DNA of 64,000 nucleotides from Hydra vulgaris. Lineage: Eukaryota; Cnidaria; Hydrozoa; Anthoathecata; Hydridae. Shown piece after piece: positions 47,201 to 59,800 of this stretch. The stretch is taken from positions 41,766,001 through 41,830,000 of the forward strand of contig NC_088934.1 in assembly GCF_038396675.1 (NCBI RefSeq), written 5' to 3'. Position numbers and translations under genes: made by a program. The notes below the pieces were generated by a model, which was given only the letters and a program-made list of their open reading frames with translations, did no database searches and was not told the origin of the DNA. Position 1 is the stretch's first letter. Each line of letters starts with the position of its first letter.

Positions 47201-48050
47201 GCTCAGTGCCTCCTTTAGTGCACTTTTTATTTATAAATTTTATATTTTTAGGTATCTATTTTCAAAGAATTATTTATTAAAAAATTGTGATATGATAAAC
47301 CAAGTTCAACTAAAAAAGATTCCATTTCAATAATCATTCTAATAACTCCATCATTAAATTAATTAAAGCTCAAAATGAAGATAATTCAAATACTTTCTTT
47401 GACACAAACACGTCTTTACTTCTTACACCTTGATTATGCATATATACCTTGGTTTTCCAATCTCAAGGAGCCGTTACTATGGTGTTGCTATGGGCATTTT
47501 ATTTTTCAAAGATTTACATTAAAATGAATTTTTACCAACTTATTTAACATTTTTCTTAAATTTTAATGTTATGTTTAAAAAAATTATAATATTATGCATG
47601 TAAAAAAACCAAAAATATTTTTTGATATTTTACAAAAAAAAGAGTTATGAACCACCTCAGTTCCTGTTCCCAGCTTCGAACTTAATTATAAATAACTTCG
47701 GTTCAGATTATAAAATAGTTAAGCGGACGAGAATTGAATGCTCATAAGACGTCTATATTACGCCTAGTGCTCAATGGGTACTAACATCGAATCTGTTACC
47801 TTCATTAAAATAGGACTAAACTTGGAAGTTTTTAATTTTATGGGAAACGTAAATTAATAGACACAAGCTCTAAGAACATGAAAAAAAAAATACATCTTTT
47901 AACTATTGGAAACAATCTATAACCTCACTTACGAGGCGCGGATTCAGAATACGACTGTTGTGAAATAGAAATAAAAGAAGAGTTTTTAATATAAAAACCT
48001 GAATGAAAATTTCGTTTTAAAAATACGAAAATTTTTATTTATTTTCACGA
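44257..48050. other. Intergenic, no gene recognised
   Basis: Long AT-rich interval. A 67-codon frame at 44301-44501 ends in a Cys-rich tail that comes from repeated DNA (GGTTGTGCCTCCTGTGA words). Related words (GGTTATGCCTCC, GGTTATGGCCCC) recur at 44818-44850, so a small element may lie at about 44430-44870. At 45000-45120 words such as GCATGGCCTACCATCGGC and CATGGTCCATGCATGGTA form partly palindromic GC-rich sequence. From 45200 to 48050 I see nothing coding. Confidence 0.45.
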
Positions 48051-48730
48051 ACAGTGCTACCCTCTAAAAAATGAAGCGTTGATTTGATGTTGATCAACGT
48101 TGATTTTGCGTTGACATTAGCGATCAACGGCGATCAACCATAAATGGATGTTGTACCAACAGCAATGTTATCAACAGCAAATCAACGTTAATTTACAAAC
48201 ACTGAGCGTTCGTTGATTTACTGTTGACAAAAAACAAATTTTTTGAGCCGTTTACTAACAGTAATTTGCTGAGCATTTTCTGCTGGGATTTTTTTGTTAT
48301 TTTTGGTGGTTATAAAACGTTTGTTCAAATTTTAATTGTATTATACGGTATGAAATGAATATAAGCTTTATTGAAAAACATATATTTTATTAAGTAATTA
48401 TTTTTTCAGTTCTTGAATAAAGATTATCCTAATGAAATTAAGGTAGTTCTTTAACTATTTGAGGATAATAGAACATCTTAATATAAATATTTTAACAATT
48501 TAACATGAAAAAGTCACAACTTAGCAGCAACTTGGCTTATTAATGCTTACTATAATAACATTACTATTATCATAGCAAATTATTAATGGTTGCAAGTATT
48601 TGCCTGATAAATTCTGACTGCAAACTTAAATCATATAGTACAAAATGCAATTTAAATTGATTTTTTCTGTATAAGAATAATAATGCCTTTATTTTTTTTT
48701 CTTTTGTGATGTAATAAAATAAAGATAATA

Positions 48731-50740
48731 ATGCCTAAATATGACAGAAGCCTATATATGAGAGAATTTATGAAAGAAAAACGAAATACTGAAAAAAGAA
48801 TAAAATATCTTCTTGAAGAGTGCAACATTGTTAGTAGAGGGAATTGCGTTCATCTAGATTTAGACATTCAAAAGATTTATGAAGTTTCTGAAGATGTGCA
48901 CAGTGATATATTGATGTTTTCAATCACTTCGCCAGAAAATAAATTTTGTTTAAGTAAAGTTGAATCTAATTATTGTGATGTTGACAACATTGCATTTAAA
49001 AGTAGTTTATACAGTAGTATTGATACTCTAACTTCAACAAAAGATTTTTTATATGAGTGGTCATTAAAATACTGTATAAAAGATGATGCTTTAAATGCAC
49101 TTTTATTTCACTTAAATAAATTTACTCCATCTATACCAAAATGCTTGCAGACATTACAAAAATCTCTTCAAAAAGCTAATGTTTTATATGTCAATGGAGG
49201 CGATTATATATATCTTGGAGTTAAAAGTGCAATTGATTATTACATATCAACAGTTGGAAATAAGGAAAAGCCTGATCTAATTGTAAGTATTGATGGTGCA
49301 CCTATGTACAATAGTAAAAAGACTTCCATTTGGCCTATACTAGTTACAATTAACAGAAAAGGATCCTATGCTGTTGCAATTTGGCATGGTCAGGGAAAAC
49401 CAAACAATTTGGATGAGTGCTTTAAAGATTTTATTCTTGAAATGAAAAAATTGCAAACTAATGGGTATAAACAGCTGCTGGTGACTATTAAAGCTTTTGT
49501 TTGTGATGCGTCTGCAAGAGCATTTGTTAAATGCATTATAGGGCATAGTGGCTATCATAGCTGTGAAAGATGTATGGCAGTTTGCACACAAAAACATGGC
49601 ATAAGATTATTGGAAACGACTACTTTACTTTGTACTGGTCACCAGCTTGAGAGTCTTTCTCCACTTATTCAGTTAAACTTCCCAATGGTAACTGAATTCC
49701 CATTAGACTATATGCACCTTATATGTCTTGGAGTAGTTAAAGAACTTCTAATAAACTGGTGTAAAGGTCCCTGATGTATTAGAATAAGTCAATCTGTTAA
49801 AGACAGTATTTCAAATGAACTCATAAATTTACGAAGTTATACACCATCCAATTTTCAACGTAGACCACGCTCTTTAAATGAACTTGAGAAGTGGAAAGCA
49901 ACAGAGTTTCGATTATTCTGCTTTATGCTGGACCTGTTGTTTTAAAAAGGAAAAATAAATAAAACTATGACTTATTTATTTCTTTTTCAATTGCTATGCA
50001 CATACTGCTTTCTAATAAAATGGCCAAAAATGAATTGTTTAGTGGCATTTGCTAAATAGCTGCTTATATGGTTTGTCAGAGAAGTACAAATTTTGTTTGG
50101 GGAAATCTTGGTAACATACAATGTTCATAGCATGATTCATTTAGCTGATGATTGTATTAACTTTGGGGAGAGTCTTGATCATCTATCAGCTTTTCCTTTT
50201 GAAAACTTTTTGGGCTGAATTAAAAAAATGGTGCGAAAATCACATCAGACTGTTGCCCAAATAGTGAATCAATTAGATGAGAGAAAAAAGTTGGATATTT
50301 TTCTTAGAGAAAGGAATGGTAAAGAAATTTCTGCCCAAGTGGTAAATAAAAAGATCACATCAAATCTATGAGACAGAGTTTATTTTATTCAAGGCAAAGG
50401 GTTTATTTTAGTAGAAGAGGTTTTGGTAGATCTTGTAAAATGCAAGGCTTTAAATCCTCATTTAGTTCGTAAGTTTTTTCCTGATTGTTTTGAAACATCT
50501 TATTTAGACGTTTGTTATGTAAATTCATTAGCCAACCTAAAAACAATTTTTCCGAAAAAAAAAGAACTTTTGAAAAAAGGCTTGATGATACCTGTTTAAA
50601 AAGGTGGTTATGCTTTTTTTCTGCTTAGACATTGTGATATTGCTTATGATCACTTATTTCTTGAATTAAAAACACAAACTTTGATTATACTTGCAGACCA
50701 TCAATTTTTCAAGAATGTCTGTGTATGTGTCATTTTGTAA
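48731..50740 (+). pseudogene. CACTA-like transposase, frame-broken
   Basis: Open from ATG 48731 for 347 codons. SRGNCVHLDL is followed by KDFLYEWSLKYCIKDDALN, IPKCLQTLQKSLQKANV, IVSIDGAPMYNSKKTSIWPI (candidate catalytic D), VAIWHGQGKPNNLDECF, FVCDASARAFVKCIIGHSGY (second candidate D), HSCERCM and FPLDYMHLICLGVVKELLIN. After a TGA at 49772 the same family signature continues in changing frames: SNFQRRPRSLNELEKWKATE, LLYAGPVVLK, YNVHSMIHLADDCINFGESL and HLSAFPFENFLG. This is the large protein of animal CACTA elements. The 5' two thirds look young and well preserved, the rest has several shifts and stops. No start upstream of 48731 seems needed. Confidence 0.85.
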
Positions 50741-50986
50741 AATTTGTTGTAAATTTGTCAAATATATAGTTCTTTGAACAAATTTAAAGTGAGTTTAATG
50801 CATTTTAATTTATAAATTTTTTGTATGGAACAAATACCTGGTATGTTTATAGAAATAAAATATTTACACTGGTGTTTTACATTAATAAATCTAAAAAGCG
50901 TTTTACAGAGTTCATTGTTTTTAATCTTTAATGTATTTTTAATTTTATTTTGTAACTTATATAAGATTGTTTAGAATTAAATTGCA

Positions 50987-53170
50987 CCAGAATATTGAAA
51001 TTTCATTTGCCATTGTTGAATTTTTAAATGGAAAAATTAAAGAAGTGGAAGTGATTGCTAAAAGTTGGATGAAAAATGATGGGAAATGCTTCTGGCTGCC
51101 ATTTAAAAGTTCCGCTGCGATTCGTAAACCTGTCACAACCTTGTAGGCATCAACCTCTGATTGGAAGATATACCCTGCTAGGATTTTATACACTACAGGT
51201 TTGCATATTACTATAAAAAAATGTAAAATAATTGAATTAGATATTGAACTGTATGTTTTGACCAGGGCACTGGAGAGGATAAACATGTGCTGGTGCAAAT
51301 TTATTTTAGGCCCCCTTTACAATATGACTATAGTCTTATTTAATATCACTTGTTTTAAATCCAATATTCCAACGGGCATTTGTTTAAATTATATGTTCTG
51401 AATGTCTTTAGAATGTTTAAAGAAGATTTCCAACGATTAAAAAAAGTTTTTTTAACAATGTTTTTAGTTTTTTTTTTAAACTTTTAGTGTTTTTTAAAAA
51501 CTAAAAAATTCATTAATTTTCATGGGTTTTTCATTAAAATTCATTAATTTTTATGCAGTGCACCAATTGCACTCCATTAATATTGGGCCTGCTTTTGCCG
51601 CAAACATTTCAATTACATCTTCATTAGATATTGATAAATGATTTTACGTACATAGATTTGTGTTTATGAAGAAGCTCAGTCACACTTAGAGAAAGCAGCA
51701 GATACTTCAAATATTGAAACTGACACCAAAGAGAAAAAAGGGACAAAGCAAAAGTAAATTTTACTAAAATTAGTTTTTAACAAATAAAAAATTTTGCAAT
51801 AAAGAATTACACAAATCATGCACTTTTTTTGTTTATAAAGTAAAGTTTATATTAAAGGAGAAAGACAGCTATGACATTTTGTGAAAGTGATGAAGATGTT
51901 GTGGTTGGTGATGAAGAACTATACGGAAGATACTATTTTGATAGTTCAACTAGCTAAAGAACATCTAACGTGATTCCAAATATAGCAGGTTGACTATTTT
52001 TGCAAAAGTAAAATAATGGTTTGTTAAAATAAACATGCTTATTTTTTTACTGAATTATAGATGTTTTTAAATCAATATCAACTCCCCATTTACACAGTGA
52101 AATAGCAAGCTTTCCAGTTGCTGAAAATAACAATGACTTCTCGAAAGAAACTAATCTATCTCAAGGGAAAATGATGTTGTCTTCAAATATATTGGTAAAA
52201 AAAAGTCCTAATGTTGCTTTTGTTCTAATTAAAATCTGTGTGCGTGTGCAGTAAAAAAATTAATAGAAATCAGAACTATATGTTATAGAATATAATTTTA
52301 TTGACAAATATTTTACAAATATATGTTTGTTGACAAGTTTAAATAAAAATCACTATGTAATGTTTAAAAATTTTATTTAATTTTTGTATGTATAATTTAT
52401 CTATACCTAGGTAGAAAATGGCTCTAAAAATTGTGTTTTGGATAAAGAGGATAGCAAAGAAAGACATTTGTCTTGCCAGGGTAAATTAAATAAAAGTTTT
52501 ATTTATTTTTTCCATTTAGGTATTTTTTCATGGTTAATTTTTTACAAAATATTTTACATAAATAATAATAATATTGTTTATTTTACTACATTTTTTTTTA
52601 AAGATTTTCAAAAAAGATTTGCGTTGAGTTGGATGGCAAAAATAGATAAAAGAGAAAAGTGATTCAAGAGTCAATTTTAAAAATCCATGTATTGAAATTA
52701 AGATAATTTCATTCATATAGAATGAACATAACATGTGTTCTGACCCTTAAGTAATTTTTATTTTTTTAATAATAGATGAGTTCTCTTAGTCGTTGTGGAG
52801 GTAATATAAATTGGCTTTTGCTTTTGGAAAGTTGTTGATGAGCGAGGACGCTGGGGCCTGTTTTAATGTCTCGGGTGGTTCATTGAAGATAAATTTTAAA
52901 ACATACACCTTGTATCATATGATAGTGGGTAAGAATGGTTTTATGCATTTTTTTAGATTTTTTATTTCACAGGAAATATATTTTGTTTATCACAATCAGT
53001 CATTTATGTAACTATTTGCTATAATTTCTGCAGTTTGATTTTTTTCAAATTTGATTTGAATTTTTGATTTAGATGCGATTACACGACAGCATCATGATGC
53101 AAAAATTTGCGAATGTTGTTCAGGCATTTCGAAATTTTTAAGGCAATCAGGAACACGACTCAATTGAAAA
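50987..53170 (+). pseudogene. Second CACTA-linked gene, spliced, DUF4806-like C-terminus
   Basis: Exon-like blocks: 50995-51198 reads FAIVEFLNGKIKEVEVIAKS, WMKNDGKCFWLPFK and DWKIYPARILYTTG, with an in-frame TAG before ASTSDW and a donor at 51199. 51656-51754 reads VYEEAQSHLEKAADTSN. 52062-52193 is a Ser/Asn-rich linker between AG and GT borders. 52411-52480 reads KNCVLDKEDSKERHLSC. 52774-52925 holds GKLLMSEDAGACFNVSGG and LKINFKTYTLYHM. 53072-53166 reads DAITRQHHDAKICECCSGIS. The WxxDGxCxWPPY-type N-terminus and the basic C-terminal module match the proteins annotated DUF4806 that accompany animal CACTA transposases. Not all splice phases agree, and a stop is present, so it is probably dead. 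Function of the family is unknown. Confidence 0.65.
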
Positions 53171-53427
53171 GTTTTGAAAATGAACAATGCTGCAAACGCT
53201 AAATAAATTGTTTGAAAATGTAAATTTTGTGTTAAATTCAATAAAAAACTTTCTTACTTAATGCAGTGCCTACTTTCTTTCATTATTCTTTTGAGTTAGC
53301 TTTGAAATGCTCTATCAATAAATTTTTTGCTAAATCCTTTTTTTACAGCATGTTTTTTACAAAACAAATAAAGATTTTAGCAATATGTATAAATTTTATA
53401 TACAAATATTTTATATATATATACATA

Positions 53428-53428
53428 C

Positions 53429-53520
<92 letters not shown>
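53428..53520. repeat. (TA)n microsatellite
   Basis: About 90 bp of TA immediately left of the fold-back repeat. Confidence 0.97.
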
Positions 53521-53523
<3 letters not shown>

Positions 53524-53719
53524 TATAAATCAGTAGAAAATCACTTAACAAAGTTTTTTTTCATTTAACACTGTGTTTCATTAATAAAAAGACTCATCAG
53601 AAATACTGAGTTTTTTTATTGATGAGAGCCTTTCTGATAAGTCTTTTTATTGATGAAATACAGTGTTAAATGAAAAAAAAATTTCTTAAGTGATTTCCTA
53701 CTAATTTATAATTTTTCAG
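53521..53719. repeat. About 90-bp fold-back repeat between two (TA)n tracts
   Basis: Left arm (AATTATAAATCAGTAGAAAA, then TCACTTAACAAAG, CATTTAACACTGTGTTTCAT, AAAAAGACTCATCAGAAA) is mirrored by the right arm ending at about 53719, with a handful of mismatches and a loop of about 16 bp. It has no coding content. It looks like a MITE or palindromic element that landed in a TA tract inside the CACTA element. Confidence 0.85.
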
Positions 53720-53769
53720 TTCTTTGAAGAACATTGAGCACTCTATTTTGTAGAATACATTTTAAAGTT

Positions 53770-53774
<5 letters not shown>

Positions 53775-53856
<82 letters not shown>
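53775..53856. repeat. (TA)n microsatellite
   Basis: Two TA runs separated by TTTATATAAA. Confidence 0.95.
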
Positions 53857-53857
<1 letters not shown>

Positions 53858-54289
53858 CGTAAACTGTTGATATATATTTTTTTGATATATTCATCAAAAA
53901 GCGATATCAAAATACCGTCGGCTATTATAAAAATCACTGTTGAATCACCAAGAAAAAATGATTGTTGATTAAACGTTGAAAAGCAACATTCGATCAACGT
54001 TTTTTGTAAACACCAAATCAACGTCGATAAGTGGCTAACAATTTGGAAAAAAAATCAATATGGAATCAATGTTGACGAGAAACATTGAATCAACATCAAA
54101 TCAACGCCTCATTTTTTAGCGGCTATTACTTGTTCATATAAAATATTAGTTTAGTTTCTCTTGATTATTATATAAAATTAGAATCATTTATTTTTAAATT
54201 AAAACAATTGAAAACATTTCAATTGTTTCAATTTAAAATTAAAAAAGTTTTTTCAAAAGAAACAAAAACGTAAAATTTTGTTCGTTTGT

Positions 54290-57250
54290 ATTTTTTTTTT
54301 TTTTAAACATCTTCGCTTCCAACAAGGCTGCAAGCAGCCACTAATTAAAGTTAGAAGTTACTGAAAGAGAGAAGATGAAGATTGCAGAGCAAGATAACGA
54401 TTGACGGACGACTTAAAGGATTGCAAATCATATGAATCAGGAAAACAAGATGAAGAAAGCAAACTCCAAAGAGCTGATGTTCGAGGAAAAAAACTAGACG
54501 AATAAGCGTTTTTGGAGCACTTAGGAACAGTCACAGAAAAAGGATAAGACTTAATTGAATGACGAGTAACACAAGAATGAAATTTAGTAGATGGCACAGG
54601 AGACGCTAGCTCTTTAGAGTAGTGCCTATTATAGTATTAATAGAAAAGAGAAAGAGAACCAACATTACGACAATGTGATAATGGTTGGAGGTTGGCTGCA
54701 AGAGCAGGTCCAACTATGTTTACAATGCGTTTTTGCACCTTGTCTAAAAGAGAAAGGGCATCATTAGAAAATCCGCCCCAAATATGCCAACAGTATTCTA
54801 TACAAGGCCAGGTTTGAGATTTATAGAGATAAAGAATAGAATCCGAAGTAAGAAAGTGACGAGCTCGATAAAGAAATGCAACCTTAGCAGATGCTAATTT
54901 TGCAACTGATTTCATATATGGTTTCCAACAAAGATTGGAAGTAAGAGTTAATCCTAGAAGATGAAGAGTAGATGACTCATCGAGTACATCACCGTTTATA
55001 AATATAGGAAAATCTAAATTATTGCGATAACTCTTAGCTGAAAAAAATTGAGCTTTATCTGTATTGAAGTTGTGAGCCCCTATGTGAGCCCCATGCTGTA
55101 GCAGAAGTGAGATCCTTTTCTAGCTCAAATGCCCCCCCCCCTTCCCCCCAAGCAATCAGAAGGTGTTGGTTTCTTATCATGACAAGAATAAATGAAAGTA
55201 TCATCAGCAAACAATGCCACCTTAGATGTGAGAATATCTGGAAGATCGTTAATGTAAATTAAAAAGAGTATAGGGCCAAGGATAGAACCTTGAGGAACCC
55301 CTGAAGTTACAGAATAAGAAGAAGAGTGTTGTCCATCGAGGACAACTTTTATGCTACGATTGGAAAGGAAGGATTCAATGATCTTAAAGATGTTGCCGGA
55401 TACACCATAAGAAGAAAGCTTATGGAGAAGACCAGCATGCCAAACTTTATCAAAAGCTTTAAAAATGTCAAGAGCGATGGCCTTCACTTCTCCACCTTTA
55501 TCTAATGCACGATAAAACCTATCTGTTATTACTGTTAGCAAATCAGCTGTAGAACGAGAAGATCGAAATCCATATTGATGGTCAGAAAGTAAGTTATTAG
55601 ATTCAAGATGAGAAATTTAGTGTTTGTTAATTAAAGACTCAAAAACCTTGCTTATGATAGGAAGAAGACTAATGGGACGTTAGTTAGAAAAATCAGATCG
55701 TTCTCCAGAATTTTTGAAGATAGGGATAACGAATGCCGCTTTCCAGTAGGCTGGAAAACAAAACTCTGATAAGCACTTGTTAAATAGTTTTGAGAGTATA
55801 GACGACAGCTCCGGAGAACACTTCTGCAAGACAATAACAGGTATGTTGTTAGGGCCACAAGCTGTAGAAGAGTCTAGGCAGGAAATCACTTTAGATACAG
55901 AAGCTGGAGTGATACGAATGTCACGCAGTGGATCAACAAGACAGAAACAAGACATAAGTCGAGTAGAGAAGGTAAATGATTCGGGTTGTCAGGATAGTGA
56001 GTTGGAAAGTTGACTATTTGAGTTAGGGATTACGAAAGGCAAAAGTTGTGGGCTTTAATGCCTATAGCACAAATAGAAAGGCAATAGAGTGAAGTGGTGC
56101 TAAACGAAAGCACATGAAAGAATAGTCTGTGGATACAAACCTAGTTTCACGACAAATAGGTGAATTCTTACGAATGTAAATGCCCAGGCCAAGCATGTGA
56201 CTATTGGAGTCTTTACGAATCAGAGGAAGATAACCATCAACACTAAGATCACAAGATGAGACAGCCGAACTCAAATTAGTCTCACAAAGAGCAAGTAGGT
56301 CTGGTAAACTTTGCAAGAGATAAAACTCAACAGAAGAAAAGTTACTTCGAAGACCACGAGTATTAGTGAATGATAGGTTTAGAGAACTTGCTGATGATGA
56401 TGGTTTTTTGTGTTTTATATTTTTCGCTACTTTATTTATTTTAAAATTTGATTGAAGAACTTGACTCAAAGCATAGATAGTACTCAGAACACTGTTTAAT
56501 AGTCCAAGCAATTGTCTCCTTACTACTAATAAACCCTAAGCCGTAACAAAGGGCTCCAATTTTGGCCTCCGCAATGCACACCAAAAGTGCAAACAGGGAC
56601 ACCATCCATGCGCAACATGGCACTGTTAATACTTTGATATTTTTCAGCTGTTGATGGAATCAGCCTCTCTGAGAGCTACCACAGAGTTCGGAAAACCTGA
56701 CTACCAGCCAGCCTCAGAACCATAAAACTAAGTTTTAGAGCTGTACCCTCATTAGGAGATAATAGAATGAGTTGCCTAGTCATAAAAACAGAGTCATAAG
56801 CAAAACCCATGCATTGAGTCAAGAAGATCCAGCATTTAACATCCTAAACTGGAAACAATGTATTAAAAATACATCTGCGCCAGCCTAATAGATGAAGAAG
56901 GGGTGCGAAGCTGGTTAACAGATAGAATCTGTTTACCCCTTAAGTCTTTGCCTAGGAGGCCTTCTAAAAGACAGTAGCCGGAGGCATTTAACATCTGCCC
57001 AAGATGAGTATTTTTATCGAGAAATCATCTCTACCCTTTACTCAACCAAGAGCCCCAAGGCAGGGGGTGTTTTAAGTCGGAGTTGGCATCTCCTAGCCTT
57101 TGCCTAAAAAGGTGTATCCTATAAAGCAGCAGGACATGAAGCAGATTGTACTTAAATCATAGAGAATGGAAGTTATCTGATTGTATTTAAATCATAGAGA
57201 ATGGAAGTTGTCTGAATTGGTCTTATTGTTATTGGTCTGTGGCAGTGCTA
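54290..57250 (-). pseudogene. Jockey/CR1-like LINE with endonuclease scrap and RT
   Basis: The 3' end is a poly(A) seen as the T run 54289-54304. Reading from the 5' side: 56623-56062 contains an endonuclease start (SFTNTRGLRSNFSSVEFYL, LPDLLALCETNLSS, the catalytic-type ET), then coding jumps at about 56050 into the pre-RT linker, so most of the endonuclease is deleted. The RT follows: DSSTACGPNNIPVIVLQK, YWKAAFVIPIFKN, RPISLLPIISKVFE, ALDIFKAFDKVWHAGLL, TSGVPQGSILGPILFLIYIN and KVALFADDTFIYSC. A C-rich expansion at 55130-55148 breaks the frame after it. The tail (LASAKVAFLYRARHFLTSD, SALWSLLSSSCFPDSYDLQS) is in mixed frames. The region 56630-57250 has no clear coding and may be 5' UTR. Confidence 0.9.
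57144..57213. repeat. 35-bp tandem duplication
   Basis: GATTGTACTTAAATCATAGA, then GAATGGAAGTTATCT, is followed at once by a copy with two changes. It lies near the 5' end of the Jockey/CR1-like LINE, where tandem 5'-UTR units are not unusual. Confidence 0.9.
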
Positions 57251-57694
57251 AGGAACAGCAGCACAGACACTTCAAATTTTTGTGAAATTTGACTTTAAGT
57301 GAGCTTTATAATAATTTAGAATAACTTTCAAGGTATCCGTTATTTTTCTTTTCATGTTTCACTTTTATGTTTTTTTGTGTTTTATAGCATTATTCAATGT
57401 TTTAAAAACATCCATTAATAGACCTTTCATAACGCATAAGAAAATTGCGGATTAAAATTGCGTAATGTGTTGCAAAGTACGTATTGAAAAAAATAAGATA
57501 CACTGTCAAGTTACAGTTATAATAAATAAGATACACTGTCAAATTACTGTTAAATTTGTTTAGATCTTCAAATTTTAAATAAAGATTTATAAAATTAGTT
57601 AAAAAATTAAATAAATGTTGTAAATATATGTATTAAGTTATAATATTACTAACTAGATTATTAAATTACTCATAGGAATGTTGATCTTTTTGTC

Positions 57695-59054
57695 TAAAGG
57701 TAACTGGGGGCATTAAGCCCCGTTTTTTCAGTTCATATTTTATAATGTTTAATGTTATTATATTTAGAGAGAGGAGCATTAGGCTTTACATTATGAGACT
57801 AACTAACCAATTAGCAAAATTTTAATTACCGTTTTTGGGTTTCTAACCAATGGTATTGATATTTAATTAGCATTTATAGATGAGTGGTTTTTCCATCCAG
57901 TTTTTAGTTCCTTCAAACTTTAAAAGCTCCAGCTAAGCAATTGCTTGTTTGTTTTGACTTTTGAAAAATTATTTCTACATTGAAATTTTTTATTTTCCAG
58001 ACAAATACAAGTACATATAGACATAAAGTAAGTACTTTTTTTATATTTTTTAACTGTCTGTGTATGTAATCAATGAGTTAAAATACTAATATTTGTAGAG
58101 CAAATAAAGGTTGAAAATTTAGCTGTTGACACGTAAAGGTAGAATGACTGACAAAGTTATGAATAGTCTTCACAATTATTATGGAACATGCATAAGACAA
58201 AACAAAGGCAATCTTTGTGGTATGAAAAAATCAATCACTGCACTAAATCATCACTGTTCCAAAAACAATAATGATGACAACCGACACAAGTGTTGCCCAA
58301 GGGATTGGAAAAGTTGGTGTAAATATCAGCTAGATAATCTAATAAAAACTTCCAAATATAAAAAAATCAAGTAACGTACCAAACGCTGTGAGTGAATTAG
58401 TTAAGCCAACTTTTTTGTTGAAGGATTTAGGTGCTGACAGTTTACTTAAGCGATGTCTTGATGGTGAAACACAAAATGCAAACAAATTGCTATATAACCT
58501 AAGGTAGATTGAAGCCCCAAAAAATATTCATGTTGGTAAGATGATTATTGAAATTCCTGTTTCATCATGTTTCGTCCTTCAATGATGGAGGAATTGGGAT
58601 AAGGACAATGACAATATGTGTCTAAAATGAGGTATTTATGGAAGTTAAGGAAAAGAATACCCATTCTTGGGTACTCTTCTTCTTAACTCTCACTGTGGCT
58701 TATGTGATGTTTGACACCCTATTAAATGCAAAAAAAATCTAGACGGAGCTGATACATGATCACAGATCCATGAACTGGATCTGTGAAAATTGCGTATGCA
58801 AAAATGTATGTTTTACATACTGGTGCTTATTGCCCCTATTTTTTAAAATTTGATTCAACGTTTGTTGTAATTTTTTTGCTTTTTTTTCACTATATGATTT
58901 AAATTTTTTCTGAAAAAGCTTTTGTACATATAAAAACATGTGTTTTCTATCACTTAAAAATATTTCCATTTTGCATTTAATCTTTATTTACTTATTTCAA
59001 AGAGAGAAAAAAAAGTTTATGAAAACATGGGCCTTAATGCCCCCTGATACCCTA
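57695..59054. mobile_element. TIR element with TA flanks (about 1.36 kb)
   Basis: Left end AAGGTAACTGGGGGCATTAA, then GCCCCGTTTTTTC; minus-strand right end GGGTATCAGGGGGCATTAAG, then GCCCATGTTTTC. TA lies outside each end (57695-57696; 59053-59054). The interior carries a degraded plus-strand ORF. TA duplication and GGGTA-like ends recall pogo/Tc1, while the ORF is of another type, so the superfamily is open. Confidence 0.7.
58120..58630 (+). pseudogene. Degraded transposon-type ORF (GRxTDKV...NYYG family)
   Basis: 58126-58374 reads KGRMTDKVMNSLHNYYGTCI, RQNKGNLCGMKKSITAL, CCPRDWKSWCKYQLDN. In another frame follow VKPTFLLKDLGADSLLKRCL, DGETQNANKLLYNL, and PKNIHVGKMIIEIPV. This pattern belongs to a widespread family of transposon-associated invertebrate proteins (GRLTDxVxxxLQNYYG, CPxGxxSWCKY, LLxKCLxGKTQN), which I recall from proteins annotated as Mutator-like; that label is uncertain. 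Only the middle third is present and it is frame-broken. Confidence 0.6.
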
Positions 59055-59487
59055 CAGTTTTTTACCACACTTTCTTTTATATTATTAAGCAAATCTGGTC
59101 TAAACAATATAAATCGCTGGACTAATTTCCTTAGATTTTGTACTTTTTTGTTATGCTGTGTTGTTGTGTTGCAAACTAGTTTACCTTTAAAACAAATAAT
59201 ATTCTACAAAAATAAATAACATTACCTTAAGAAGACCTAAAACGCTAAGAGTTTTTTTTTTTTTATAATTTTCGCAAAAATGGGGGTAAGCTAAGATGTT
59301 AATAATATTGATACAAGTTTATTATTTATAAACTCTATTATATTTGTACTTTATATAGAGAATTATTATATTTTATGTTAGTATGATATTTAATGAAATA
59401 AACAAAAACATTTTAAAGTTGTTAACATTTAAAGTAAATCAGATTGTTTTGATATATGTTTTCAAACCCGGTTGGAGATAAGATATA
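59055..59487. other. Intergenic, no gene recognised
   Basis: AT-rich short open frames without family resemblance. Confidence 0.4.

Positions 59488-59800
<313 letters not shown>

Larger units (their letters stand above)
48058..54126. mobile_element. CACTA (EnSpm)-like DNA transposon, two genes
   Basis: The left end CTACCCTCTAAAAAATGAAG, then CGTTGATTTGATGTTGAT, is matched from the right end by ATAGCCGCTAAAAAATGAGG, then CGTTGATTTGATGTTGAT. Just inside each end lie many copies of GTTGAT/ATCAAC words, some as ATCAACGTTGAT (48085-48240; 53985-54110). These would be the subterminal binding repeats typical of CACTA elements. The element is about 6.07 kb and holds a transposase-like gene and a second spliced gene, both on the plus strand. 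No clear target duplication was read. (TA)n tracts and a fold-back repeat are inserted near the right end. Confidence 0.8.
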
